Assembly: GCA_036346225.1 (NCBI GenBank)
Contig: JARFIW010001082.1
Location: 6,386,001-6,450,000 of the forward strand
Length of the DNA: 64,000 nt
From: Platerodrilus igneus
Taxonomy: Eukaryota; Arthropoda; Insecta; Coleoptera; Lycidae
Direction: 5' to 3'
The translations under genes and the position numbers were made by a program. Numbering within the stretch: the stretch's first letter is position 1; each line of letters starts with the position of its first letter. Of this stretch, positions 1 through 10,194 are shown piece after piece. The notes beneath the pieces were generated by a model. It saw only the letters and a program-made list of their open reading frames with translations. It made no database searches and had not been told where the DNA came from.

Positions 1-1571
1 ATCTTTTTCCGCAAGAACGCCTACATAACTAAAAGAGTCTTTCTTACTAACTGCAAATGCATACAGCTTGTAGAACCCGGATGTACTTAAGTCACTCCAT
101 CGGCACATAAAATAATCTTTTAATTCTTCCTCATTTTCTCTAATAAGATGTTCTTTGTCTAACACATCTTTGTATTGTTCGCGTATTGTCGCAGTGTTTT
201 CCATGTAGTCCAATTTCCGCCTTTTTGCATCCATTTCCTCTAATTCCAGTTGTTTTTTCCTTCCACTTACAGCGTATGGTATGCATAATGGGACAATTTC
301 CTTTAGCGTAAACGGATAGAGTTTACTACCAATATTTACGCGTTGTCGTACAACCCCTGGGCGAATGTTAGGTGTATTTATCAATCCCAATTCCGAAATG
401 ACTATTTCTTTTGGAATTGTAGAATATGGTGTTGCAGATTGTGTAAAATATGTACTACCTGCTTTAATGTAGCACTTGTTTAAGATTTTTATTTTATCTG
501 GGCTGTCTTCTTCCTCTACTATCTCCAAATAATTTACAGGTAAATAGTTAAAACTAAAAGCCGAAAGCACATACTTTATCAATTTTTCCTTTCCTTTGGT
601 TTTTCGGACAACTTAATCTGCAAGCCCGTCAATTTCTTTGTATTACCATTCCCCCAATACACGTACTGTAGTAGGTTATTAAATACTAAACAGCAGCTAT
701 TTTGTAGCTTATCCGATAGCTTACTCCACATTTTGGCAAGTGGTACCGAGTACATTGGCGCCTTTAGGAAGTATAACTTACTATCTTCCAATAACGTTAA
801 ACAGTCTTTTAAGGGATTATACACCCGTTCCGCACTGACATAGCTTCCAATTGCACAGTTGTATATTAGCGCTTCAAATCGCGTAATACCATGTTCTTTG
901 GCCAAAGTAGACGCAAATGTTTCCCTTAAACGTACATCTGGACAACGTAAAAAATCTAGTATATGATTGCCAAGTTGTTTATTAACACCAGGACTTGTTA
1001 TCTGACACACAAATTTGTTGTATATCTTAATTCTTGCATTGGTTGTTAGCCATGTTAAACAATCAATTCCCACAGTTTTATCGTTGTCAACTATAATATT
1101 ACACTTTTCCTCGTATTCGCCCTTATAGCAAAAGTTATGGTTTGTAGTTAAATAATTACACATCTCCATCTTGCTAAATATGCCCGCAAAATCTTGGGTT
1201 ACATCCATGTCAAAAAGATAATAATAATCTTTTTTGAGTCCGTCTAATATATCTGGTAGTTCCTCCAATAAAGTTTCCAACTTAACATCTGCTAGTTCCA
1301 CTTTGTACGGAACACATATAGGATTTCGGAATTTTTTATTAATACATTCGAGGTCTTCTTTTCCGATAATTTCTTTTACTCTCTGACCCATCTTGTTAGT
1401 GCTTTCCAGAGAAAACGGAAGCTTAGCTTTAACACCATGCCTAGCGGAAACAAATCGGTCGAACTTTCTTCGTAGATAACTGTTAAATGCACCACAAATT
1501 TCTTTTTTTAGGATAAACATCCTTTTGTTTGCAGATGCTTGTTCGGTGTCAGAAAGGTCGCAAATTTCCAA
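1..1571 (-). pseudogene. Unrecognised large protein gene, frameshifted, runs off left edge
   Basis: A minus-strand frame starts at the ATG at 1571 and is open for 330 codons to a TGA at 579. After a shift of one base in a run of A at about 580-590, a second frame stays open to base 1, so the parent protein had more than 520 residues. I do not recognise the family. Visible motifs are DVTQDF (residues 123-128), LTW (172-174), RIKIYNKF (180-187) and ITRFEALIY (229-237), followed by a Leu-rich part. An acidic strand, then an aromatic-Lys strand, then an Arg-x-Glu strand is the order seen in Rep_trans and phage gpII-type replication initiators, but no HUH motif is visible, so the link is only an inference. 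The second part contains a charged, probably helical stretch rich in Glu and Lys (about 165-270). Codon use is ordinary for the window and no introns are needed. It may belong to an integrated virus or an unknown mobile element. The frameshift suggests a decayed copy. Confidence 0.55.
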
Positions 1572-1660
1572 CTTATTCTATGAAGCCTCCTTGGCCGTAG
1601 TGCTCTTTATACGATCAATTTCTAAGGGTCGTTTTAACATAGTCTACTGTAACAAAGTGA

Positions 1661-1830
1661 TCTTGAACCGGTCTTGATCCGATCTTGATCCGATCTTGAT
1701 CTGATCTTGATCCGGTCTTGATCCGATCTTGATCCGATGTTGATCTGATATTGATCCGATGTTGATCCGATGTTGATACGATGTTGATCCGATGTTGATC
1801 CGATGTTGATCCGATCTTGATCAGATCACT
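1661..1830. repeat. 11-bp tandem repeat array
   Basis: About 15 copies of an 11-bp unit, consensus CTTGATCCGAT changing to GTTGATCCGAT toward the right. The same word is built into every unit of the neighbouring 57-bp array, so the short array probably arose by expansion inside a longer unit. A minus-strand frame through it encodes a low-complexity peptide that I regard as a by-product of the repeat. Confidence 0.9.
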
Positions 1831-2580
1831 TCCCCGAAGTGATTTCAGCATCTGCTAGGACGGAGTGGTCTTTTTCCGGCCGATTTCCCGAGGTGATTTC
1901 GACAAAATCTTCTGGAACGAAGTGATCTTGCTTCCATCGGCTCTCCTAAACAATTTCGGCAGTTTGCTAGGGCGAAGTGGTCTTGATCCGGTCAACGCCC
2001 CGAAATGATTTCGTCAGTTTACTAGGGCGAAGTGGTCTTGATCCTATCGATTCTCAGATGTGATTTTGAAAATGTCTACTACAGCGGAGTGGTCTTGATC
2101 CGATCAATTCTTCGAAGTGATTTTGACAAAGTCCACTTGCCCGAAGTGGTCTTAATCCGATCCACACTTCGAAGTGATTTCGGCAAAGTCTACTTGGGCG
2201 AAGTGGTCTTGATCCGATCGACACTTCGTAGTGATTTCGACACACTCTACTTCGGCGAAGTTGTCTTGATCGTATCGATTCTCAGAAGTGATTTTGAAAA
2301 AGTCTACTAGAGCGAAGTGGTCATGATCCGATCAATTCTCCAAAGTGATTTTGACAAAGTCCACTTGGGTGAAGTGGTCTTAATCCGATCGACACTTCGA
2401 AGTGATTTTGACAAAGTTTACTTGGGCGAAGTGGTTTTGATCCGATCGACACTTCGAGGTGATTTTGACAAAGTCTACTTGGGCGAAGTGATCTTGATCC
2501 GATCGACACTTCGAAGTGATTTAGACAAAGTCTACTAGGCACATGTGGTCTTAATGCGACCACCTCAGTGAGGTGGTTCT
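1820..2580. repeat. 57-bp tandem repeat array (minisatellite)
   Basis: About 13 units of 57 bp, each containing a GCGAAGTGGTCTTGATCC word and a CTTCGAAGTGATTTTGAC word. Units are most regular between 2030 and 2540 and more diverged at the left end. Because 57 is a multiple of three, plus- and minus-strand frames stay open over several units (19-residue repeats, plus frames 2032-2310 and 2317-2538). A stop at 2308-2310 and the absence of non-repeat coding sequence argue against a real gene. Confidence 0.88.
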
Positions 2581-2616
2581 GTAAAAGGTTACATGGGGTC
2601 TTGGCCGGAGTGGGAT

Positions 2617-2832
2617 TTTGGCGCAGAGTGTGTGGGGCGCAGAGTGTGTGGGGCGCAGAGTGTGTGGGGCACAGAGTGTGTGGGGCGCAGAGTGTGTGGG
2701 GCGCAGAGTGTGTGGGGCGCAGAGTGTGTGGGGCGCAGAGTGTGTGGGGCGCAGAGTCTGTGGGCGCAGAGTGTGTGGGGCGCAGAGTGTGTGGGGCGCA
2801 GAGTGTGTGGGGCGCAGAGTGTGTGGGGCGCT
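2617..2832. repeat. 16-bp GC-rich tandem repeat array
   Basis: About 13 near-perfect copies of GCGCAGAGTGTGTGGG, with one copy shortened near 2762. It is strongly G-rich on the plus strand in an otherwise AT-rich window, and abuts the 57-bp array. Open frames through it in three phases are repeat artefacts. Confidence 0.93.
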
Positions 2833-2848
2833 CAAAGTATTCCCGTAG

Positions 2849-3022
2849 GGACTACAAGGCGTTTCTAGTACAGCAATAAAAGTCGATTGCGAACTCTACG
2901 GCGTTTACACCAAAATGGGAGAAGAGACTACCGATGTGAAATCCTTTAACACAAAAAGTATGGTTATAACGTCTTCTAGTAATCCGGAAAATATGTACGA
3001 GGTCTTAAACGTAACCATGTAA
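2849..3022 (+). pseudogene. Short plus-strand coding remnant after the satellite arrays
   Basis: After a stop at 2846-2848 a 57-codon frame stays open to a TAA at 3020-3022. It has a mixed, non-repetitive composition (for example KVDCELYGVYTKMGEE and then NPENMYEVLNVTM at the end), which looks more protein-like than the repeat frames beside it. A possible AATAAA polyadenylation signal follows near 3047. The upstream part appears to have been replaced by the 16-bp array. It could be the C-terminal end of a second gene of the element that carries the minus-strand gene at 1-1571. No family is recognised, and chance openness cannot be excluded. Confidence 0.3.
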
Positions 3023-3635
3023 ACACCAACTTTATACCCAATTAATTAATAAAATCAGTTTGTCGGGCGAGGACAACAAAAAGTACATCATTCCTAATAG
3101 TACAACAACCTAATTAAGGTAGGTCAGTAAACCATATTAAATTGCTATTAATTGACTCGCATTTAGCATACTTTCCTACTGTAATAACCGTATTTGTTTG
3201 GAGAAGATATACACTTTTAAAAAGAAATTATATACAGCTTTCACATGTAATTCGGGGCGATGATTACGCCAAAGTCGACCTTCCCATTTATATATTAAAA
3301 ACACATTACATTGGAATGTTTTTACATTATTCTCATATTGTTAGATTAACAACAATATGTCTTATTGAGCGAAAACACTTTTCCGCTCTTATTAAACAGT
3401 ACATTAACCTCTTTTTGTTGCAGGTCTTTTTTAAACAACACATTAATTTCTATTTTTTGTTACAGGTTACTTTAACCTGCTTGGATTTGGTTAAACGAAG
3501 AAGATAAATGTTATACTTTGTAAAAATTGTAATTAGTTTATTAAACTTTGAATCGGATAAAATAAATTATTAAATTTTTGCGTGCTTAATTTATGTGTGT
3601 TTGGTTAAAGCATATGTCATAAATGAGCAAACAAT
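3023..3635. other. AT-rich region without a supported gene
   Basis: AT-rich sequence. Near 3400-3470 a stretch of about 44 bp ending in TTGTTGCAGGT / TTGTTACAGGT is duplicated in tandem. A 121-codon plus-strand frame (3142-3507) is hydrophobic and unrecognised, and I do not support it as a gene. Confidence 0.5.
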
Positions 3636-4190
3636 TTAGAAGTTTGAGAGCTTTAAAGTGTAACTTTGCAGGGCGTGGTCCGATTTTAAATCTGTTTGCA
3701 GATTCGAATTCTGTATAAAATTCTATCTAGACTAACAAGATGTATTGCATGTATAAAAAAGTTTATGCAGACGGTCAAAAGTCGCAACAGGTAAGAAATC
3801 TTAAAATTGGGGTAGCTCCCTTGGGGGTGATGCTATCTGAAAAATTCCTAAAGATTCGGGTAGCTGAGAAAATTCTAATATTAATTGATACCAAACAAGA
3901 TAGGTTTATCTCGAAAGATGCATTGGTTAGACGAAAAAACTATTTGGTTCAGATGTGGGAACAAAGAGCAACATTTAGAGGTTTGAGAGCTTTAAAGGGG
4001 TATAACTCTGCAGGGCGTGGTCCGATTTCAAATCTGTTTGCAGATTCGGATTCTGCGCAAAATTCTAAGCTAATTTAATGTATCGCATGACTAAAAAAAT
4101 TTATAAGAACGCTCAAAAGTCGCTACAGGTAAGAAATCTTAAAATGAGGGTAGCTCCCTTGGGGTGATGCTATCTGAAAAATTCCTAATA
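3636..4190 (+). repeat. 339-bp direct tandem duplication (about 1.6 copies)
   Basis: The words GTTTGAGAGCTTTAAAG, GGGCGTGGTCCGATTT, AGGTAAGAAATCTTAAAAT and GATGCTATCTGAAAAATTCC occur in the same order at 3642-3855 and again at 3981-4190, an offset of 339 bp. A 112-codon plus-strand frame (3740-4078) lies across the junction of the copies and is disrupted in the second copy. It resembles no known family, so the duplication is the supportable feature. Confidence 0.85.
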
Positions 4191-4303
4191 CTTGTAGCTA
4201 TTTTGAAAATGGTCCATTGGACCGAAACGCGTAAATAGAGGAGATTCTACATGTAGTATATGAATATTTCAATCTGATCTAGTTTATATTGACCAAGAAC
4301 TAA

Positions 4304-4305
<2 letters not shown>

Positions 4306-4340
<35 letters not shown>
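4306..4340. repeat. (TA)n microsatellite
   Basis: Uninterrupted TA dinucleotide run of about 35 bp. Confidence 0.97.
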
Positions 4341-4345
<5 letters not shown>

Positions 4346-6232
4346 CAAGTTATTTGCAGTCCGCAATAAGAAATTGTGTAGAACAATATATAAATTAAGA
4401 TGTATCTGTAAACAAACTCTTATGAAAATAAAAGAGCTTATTGACGAATACAAATCGGGCTAGTAATTGTATAGCCATTATCAAAATAATAGCTTTATTA
4501 ATATATATTGCTTAGATAAGAGGGTAGTTTAAGGGTGGATTAAGTCGTAGGGGTCGTAAGATAACTGTAAATATAATTATATTTAAGTAAACCAAATAAT
4601 TCCACCATTAAATAGGAGTAAATCGAATATTTTACAAAAGGTCAATAGCGAGCACAATGTATATAATTTATAACCAATTTAATTCATAAGAAAGAAGCTC
4701 ATTTTGCAATAATTAGATAATATTTAGTTAAAATAATAATGTGTGCGTCTTATAATAAGAAATGAACAAAGATAAGGTTATAAATACATCAAGTTTCATC
4801 AAAATAAATACGTAATTGGTAAATACAAACAACCTGGCATTCTAGCTATTTAAAAATTTCATTAAAAAGTCAACGCATAAATAAGCAAACGCATTCAAAT
4901 ACGTCATTATTAGAAAGATGAGTACGTGACTGGAATATCATATTTGCATAAAATCCAACATATTTGGAGTAACAAACAATACAATAGACAGTCCGCGATA
5001 TGATAAAAGTTTGGTCTATAATCGATAAGCATGAAAGACGTGACGAAAATGCAATGAATATTTAGAAATTCTGAGAATATGCGACGAAATATTGAACGTC
5101 TACGTGCGAGATTGAATGAAGGAACAACAATTAAAACCAGGGAATTTTGGGAAATACCGAGTTCTACAGAGATAGGCGCAAAGTACAAGCCTTGATCAAC
5201 AAACACACTAATTAAAAACGTTGATAGGTGGAACTTATAGATACCATAGGAACTTTGTAAACATTCAGTATCTTTTCAACAAAGCACGAATTACTTCAAT
5301 TTAAAGTGATAAATTACGTACAAATGAAACTCGGTGAAAGTGAATAAATTGTGAAAAGTAAAAGTGCGAATTTATGCAACGAGTAATAACCGTATTACGC
5401 TTAAAACGTAAGGTAAACTATTAATTGAATTTTATTCTAAAATTTTATAATTTAAGGCTCTACTAACGCCTCCAATAATACCTCCAAATTGTAACTTCAA
5501 ATAATACCTTCAATTATACGTCTACTTAACCATCGAATTAAATATCCAATTACTCGTCTAAATAAACGTCTTAATTAAATATCCAATTATACTTTGAAAA
5601 TATTACAAAACGTGAAGATGCTCAAATTGGGCTACAAGATACTCAAAGTTATTCCAGAAATCCTACGGGAAAAATTCAAAGCAACCACTAATAAATCATT
5701 CTGGACAACAAGTGAAGCAAGGTAAGCTGTAACAATCAAGGGGTGCGGAGCACCGATATTCCGGGGCAGTTCCTAGCAAGGAAAACACAGGTTAGAGAGC
5801 TTATTTATTATTATTAGTAAAAGACTGTTTTCTATTTTAATATTTTCTATATATCAAATATCTGTAAGGTCAACAAAAAGATCATTTGAGATTTTGAAAA
5901 ACAGAGAAAGCATCGTTTGAACATTCAAAGATACTTGAGAGTAATTACATAGATATTTTTGCTGGTTTTCAGGAAATAAATGTTAATATTTAATTCAGAG
6001 GCTAATTTTTGAATGGTATAAAACTGTACATATTATCGATCATTATATTGTGTAATTTTTGGATTGCTTTATTTAAATATAACAATCTTTATTGTTATGA
6101 AGTAGGGTATTTTGTGTTTGATAGATTGAGGTAGCCTCGAAAAACCAATTCAAAGAATCATAGAATATTAAAAGGAGTTGATATTCACACCAATAAAAAT
6201 AGCAACACCAATCATAAAAGGGCATATCGCAG
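4341..6232. other. AT-rich stretch, no gene supported
   Basis: Mostly AT-rich non-coding sequence. Between about 5455 and 5600 a short motif of the type CCAAATAATACCTCC/CCAATTATAC recurs loosely. At 5725-5790 a more GC-rich stretch around GGGGTGCGGAGCACCG follows a GGTAAG, possibly an old LTR or leader fragment, but no paired LTR was found. A plus-strand frame near 5080-5190 (beginning RNIERLRARLNEG) looks protein-like over about 30 residues and may be transposon debris. Confidence 0.45.

Positions 6233-6234
<2 letters not shown>

Positions 6235-6272
<38 letters not shown>
6235..6272. repeat. (TA)n microsatellite
   Basis: Uninterrupted TA dinucleotide run of about 38 bp. Confidence 0.97.
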
Positions 6273-6275
<3 letters not shown>

Positions 6276-6404
6276 GGGGAGGCCACTGTGAATCGTTTAA
6301 AATCGAGAAAAATTATGGGGTCATGTGTATGGCTACTGATCTCCGCTAGTCCACACTATGTGGGTAAGGTTTTGGTGTGTGGCCACATAAAAATTGCTCA
6401 ACAG

Positions 6405-6541
6405 GTGCACACACATGCATGCACGCACGCACATGCACACACACACACACAAATGCATAAACATACACCCATGCTTGGACAAACACGCAATTGCATGCAC
6501 ACACAGACACGCATGCACACAACCAGGTACACATGCATGCA
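6405..6541. repeat. CA/TG-rich simple repeat
   Basis: Degenerate alternating purine-pyrimidine tract built of CACA, TGCATGCA and CACGCACG words. The His/Cys-rich frames on both strands (6288-6587 plus, 6333-6576 minus) follow from the repeat and are not genes. Confidence 0.9.
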
Positions 6542-6919
6542 CTCATACTTAGCGCTTTGGAGTCATGTTCAAACACAAACCAGATGAAAAAAGGAAATAA
6601 TCTAAAACAAACAATATAATATTGTATATTTCGATTTCAACAATAATAGTGTTCATTAAGCATAACATTTCAATAAAAGACTTTAGGTCATAGAGTTTAC
6701 AAACCGCAAAAACCGTGTTTTATATGTATTTGAACATATTCAGATAAGTAACTTATCTGAAAGCCGCTAAAAAGGAAAACAGACTATAAGATTAGGCAAT
6801 TTTCAAATCAAATTATAAATTGCCCGATGTTCATTAGAAAATAATTCTATTTTAAAAATATACCAAAATAATTACAGCTATAGTTTACAATGTATTCAAG
6901 ACAATAAAAAATCAGGTTA

Positions 6920-7592
6920 CTACCTGCGCAGAAATCCCAAATATTACTGACAAAACTAGACCAAAATGAAAATATAGTATTGTGGAATGATAGTCATGGC
7001 TCCAACAGCGTTGACGTTACTACAATATAATTTTAAAGCCGATGTTACCATATGAATATATTTTATACATTTTTCATACAAAAAATATTTGTTCTGTACT
7101 ACATCACGTTACAGGTTATATTAATATTTGTTAGATTACTTTGTTCTAATCATATTTATTATTCTGATTAAATCTGTTTATTAAAGTAACAAAAAGTCAC
7201 GTGCTTGTATAATGAAAGACAACCGTCTTACGCCAGTAATGCCGTGGCTGCAATGACAAGTTAGGTTACTGTTAGAAATAAATATTATTATTAAAAAACA
7301 CAAATTAGATATTATTATTAAAAAACACAAATCGCTTAATACGCATATCAAAGCAGTCTGCAATAGTTTTAACAACAACTGTTCTGATATGTGTGTTAAG
7401 AGATTTGTGTTTTTTAATATCTATTTCTAACAGTAACCTAATCTATCATTACAGCCACGGCATTACTGGCGTGAGATGGTCGTTATGAAAGTGGCTTGTC
7501 TATATTAATCTTATCTAATCTATGTTCTTAACTTACCGCCGAGCCGATACTGCATATTCTAGACACCTAATTTTGACATTTGCCATTCCTGT
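6920..7592 (+). repeat. Dispersed repeat copy 1, split by a foldback element
   Basis: 6927-7209 and 7484-7592 match 10577-10935 closely, for example GCGCAGAAATCCCAAATATT, AACAGCGTTGACGTTACT and CGATACTGCATATTCTAGAC. The two halves here are separated by the foldback element at 7219-7483. The copy at 10.6 kb is uninterrupted and so shows the pre-insertion state. Confidence 0.85.
7219..7483. mobile_element. Foldback/MITE element with empty site elsewhere in window
   Basis: The ends are inverted repeats: ACAACCGTCTTACGCCA at the left and the complement of ACGACCATCTCACGCCA at the right, with the inverted similarity continuing inward (GTAATGCCGTGGCTG, TTAGGTTACTGTTAGAAAT) to a centre near 7375. 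Flanks are TA(A)TGAAAG on the left (7210-7218) and TATGAAAG on the right (7484-7491), an 8-bp-type target duplication. The uninterrupted copy at 10.8 kb reads GTGCTTCTATTTCGAAAGTGG at this point, which is the empty site. The 8-bp duplication suggests mobilisation by a hAT- or P-like transposase (inference). No coding capacity. Confidence 0.85.
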
Positions 7593-7763
7593 CGATTTTT
7601 GTTATCTGTATTTTGTTTAATTTCCCATTGTTAATAATATTTATAAAACAGTCTTTTTCAAGACTACACTTCGTTGTTTATTTTGAAATTGTAAATAAAT
7701 GTTTTTAAATTTAATATTTCTTGAGTACAAACTTTTTTATTTTAGGTTAGATTCGACTTCATT

Positions 7764-9125
7764 ATGGGCAATTCTAAAAAAATTGTTCATAGCCAAGGTC
7801 ATGACATTATATATAATCTTTACAATTATATGAGAGCAGAAGGATACTGGCCAGGATATGATTTTGCTGAACAGTTTGAGCAAAATAGTGTCTGAAGCAG
7901 CTGTGTTGGGTTAACAACTGTTAAGAAAATTATTAAAGAAGGCAAAATGCAGCCAGTTGGTGCTAAGTTACAATTTACCCCACCAAGGAAAACCATTAAG
8001 AAAGGTAGTCCAAAGTCTATATTAGATGAATTTGAAGAAGAAATTGTGCGTACAATTATTTATCGATTTCCGAATACACACCATAAGCAACCTACAATGC
8101 AAGCTGTATTTGAAGCTTTCAAATGTGAAAAAATAAATTTCTGTGGAAAAATCAATTGGTTTCGACGATTGGTGCATAAAATGAGGTTTCGTTGGAAGAA
8201 GTGCCAAGACAATCGAAAAGTCTTAATTGAAAAAACAGAAATCCGAGCACAACGACTCGATTTTTTATGAAAAGTAAAACAATATCGATCAGAAGGAAGA
8301 AATATTATATATTGTGATGAAACTTACCTGCACAGTTTACATAATGTATCGAAGTCGTGAGACGATGGTACAGATCAATGTTCAAAAGCACCATTAGTTA
8401 AAGGGAAACGTTTAATTATTATAAATGCTGGTGGCAAAAAGGTTTTGTTCCGAATGGATTGCTAATTTTTAAGTCTGGACTTAAAACTGGTGATTATCAC
8501 GATGAAATGAATCATAGAAATTTCTATAAATGGTTACAAGATAAATTATTACAAAACCTTGAACCAAACTCTGTGTTAGTTATGGATAATGCATCATATC
8601 ATAATGCGACGGAGGAAACAAATCCAACTACGGCTTGGAAAAAAGAAGTCGTGAGGTGTTGGCTATTGAATAAAAACATAACTTTTCAGCTTAAAGATAC
8701 ACAATCAGAACTATATGCAAATATTAACCAACATAAGCCTTCATGTAAGCAATATGTTGTTGATAAAATTTTAGCCGAACATGGCCTTACAGTGTTGCGA
8801 TTGCCCCCATATATCATCTTGAACTCAACCCTATTGAAATAATATGGGCAATGATAAAAAATCATGTTACTGCAAATAACACAACTTTTAAATTAGAGGA
8901 TGTATGGAAGTTGGCCGAAAATAAGTTCAATACTTATTGGTCATCAAGAATGGGTATATGTTCGTTGTCGTGTAGAGAAAACAGAAAAATACTACCTTAG
9001 TAGGGAATATATAATAGACAACATAGAAGAACTAATAATGAATGTTAACCACGATAGTGATTCTTCAGACTTGAGTGTGCCTGATGATGATTTAAATGAT
9101 GATGATGATTTAAATTATTCCATAC
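7764..9125 (+). pseudogene. Broken Tc1/mariner-superfamily transposase, DD82E spacing
   Basis: The ATG at 7764 begins MGNSKKIVHSQGHD, followed by a helix-turn-helix-like N-terminus, with stops and frameshifts near 7893, 8270, 8358, 8452, 8810 and 8950. The catalytic core is recognisable: YCDETYLHS (first Asp codon 8316), VLVMDNASYHN (second Asp 8585) and LNPIEIIW (Glu 8836, in a frame restored by a 2-bp insertion). The second Asp and the Glu are 82 residues apart, much longer than the 34 or 35 of classical mariner/Tc1 and in line with what has been called the DD82E group. The C-terminal part is acidic (NHDSDSSDLSVPDDD). A transposase of this type cuts and pastes DNA in the nucleus at TA sites; this copy is inactive. 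It lies between two related foldback elements. Its own terminal repeats were not identified. Confidence 0.85.
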
Positions 9126-9294
9126 TTAAAATAAAAACTGTTTCAAACAAAATTTATAATTACATAACCGAGGCATCATTCTCAATTTTAAGCACACAAG
9201 AGCCGAGAGTGATATTTTGTGACGTCGTGGACGGGACTGCGGTGAAAGTCCCTCCAATTTCCTACGACTATTGTAAGCCTGGCGCAAAAATTTG

Positions 9295-9573
9295 TTTCTT
9301 AACTATCCTCCCGAATCTTTACACTCAAACGAGTCCGGCGATAGGCTTTTTGAGGTTAAGTTGCTGTTAGAGATAGATATTATTAAAAAAACTCTTAACA
9401 CGCATATCAGAACAGTCTTGTTTTTTTTTGTTGTTAAAACTATTGCAGACTGTTCTGATATACGTGTTAAGTGATTTGAGTTTTGTGTTTCTTAATAATT
9501 ATTATCTATTTCTAACAGTAACCTACATAAGGACTCGTTCGAGCATAAAGACTCGGGAGGATGGTTAAGAAAA
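9295..9573. mobile_element. Second foldback element, shares core with 7219-7483
   Basis: Long imperfect inverted repeats start with TTTCTTAACTATCCTCCCGA on the left and the complement of TTTCTTAACCATCCTCCCGA on the right, and run inward through AACGAGTCC and GTTACTGTTAGAAATAGAT to a loop of T and GTT near 9420-9445. The inner core (CTTAACACGCATATCAGAACAGTC and neighbours) is also found in the foldback at 7219-7483, while the outer arms differ. It interrupts the reading frame that continues from the transposase. Confidence 0.82.
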
Positions 9574-10194
9574 GAATTACTGTTTATTAGACTGTTTATT
9601 ATATATTACCTTGCTTACCGTCTGTATTATGTAGATTAGGTATTTAAATAGAATGGAGTTACCAGTGTGATTTTTTTGTGTTCACTTTTCCCAACTATGA
9701 GTAAGATTATAATACTACAAAAATAAGTAAACTGCCCTCCAGTACTTAAGTAACGGCGCTGATATATATATATACGTAAGACCATTTTTAATAATCACAT
9801 TTTTAAACAATCCCCTATCAAAAACAAGAACCTTTACCCTTCTTTCAGGTTATGTTTTACTGTTTTTGCTTTTTTCTTGTTTAATTTAATTTTTGTAGTT
9901 ACTTATTTAACTTTTTTTTTGTCATTGGGCTTCTATAGCCTATGTAGTTTAAATAAATAAATTACGAAACGTATTGCTTAATTGACGCTGGCTCTAGGTG
10001 TTCTTTAATAAATGCGACTAGTAGATAAATTCAACCTTGAAAAGATACCTCGCATTACCACCTTACAGTGCTTTAATCATAGAAAAAGGAATTTTTTCTA
10101 TGACTTTAATAGCACTACATATTATTCACAATTTGTGATGAATGCCGTGATAAAATTCTCACACGTTCAGTTAACACTTGATCTTGTTGTATAA
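9574..10194. other. AT-rich stretch, no gene supported
   Basis: Nothing recognisable beyond a short TA tract near 9762-9774. A 60-codon frame at 10012-10194 has no recognisable similarity. Confidence 0.5.

Noticed and set aside
580..600. Programmed -1 frameshift joining the two halves of the left-edge gene
   Set aside because: The A run has no proper slippery heptamer in the zero frame and no downstream structure was seen; a simple indel is more likely.
2032..2538. Repetitive 19-residue-repeat protein
   Set aside because: The period of 57 bp keeps frames open automatically; stops interrupt it and both strands are equally open.
1661..2832. CRISPR-like array
   Set aside because: Units are contiguous tandem repeats without unique spacers, and the genome is eukaryotic.
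2568..2879. Overlapping plus-strand frames of 76-103 codons and a minus-strand 94-codon frame over the 16-bp array
   Set aside because: They exist in several phases at once because the repeat has few stops; the encoded peptides are pure repeats.
6288..6587. His-rich 99-codon protein
   Set aside because: It is the translation of a CA/TG simple repeat.
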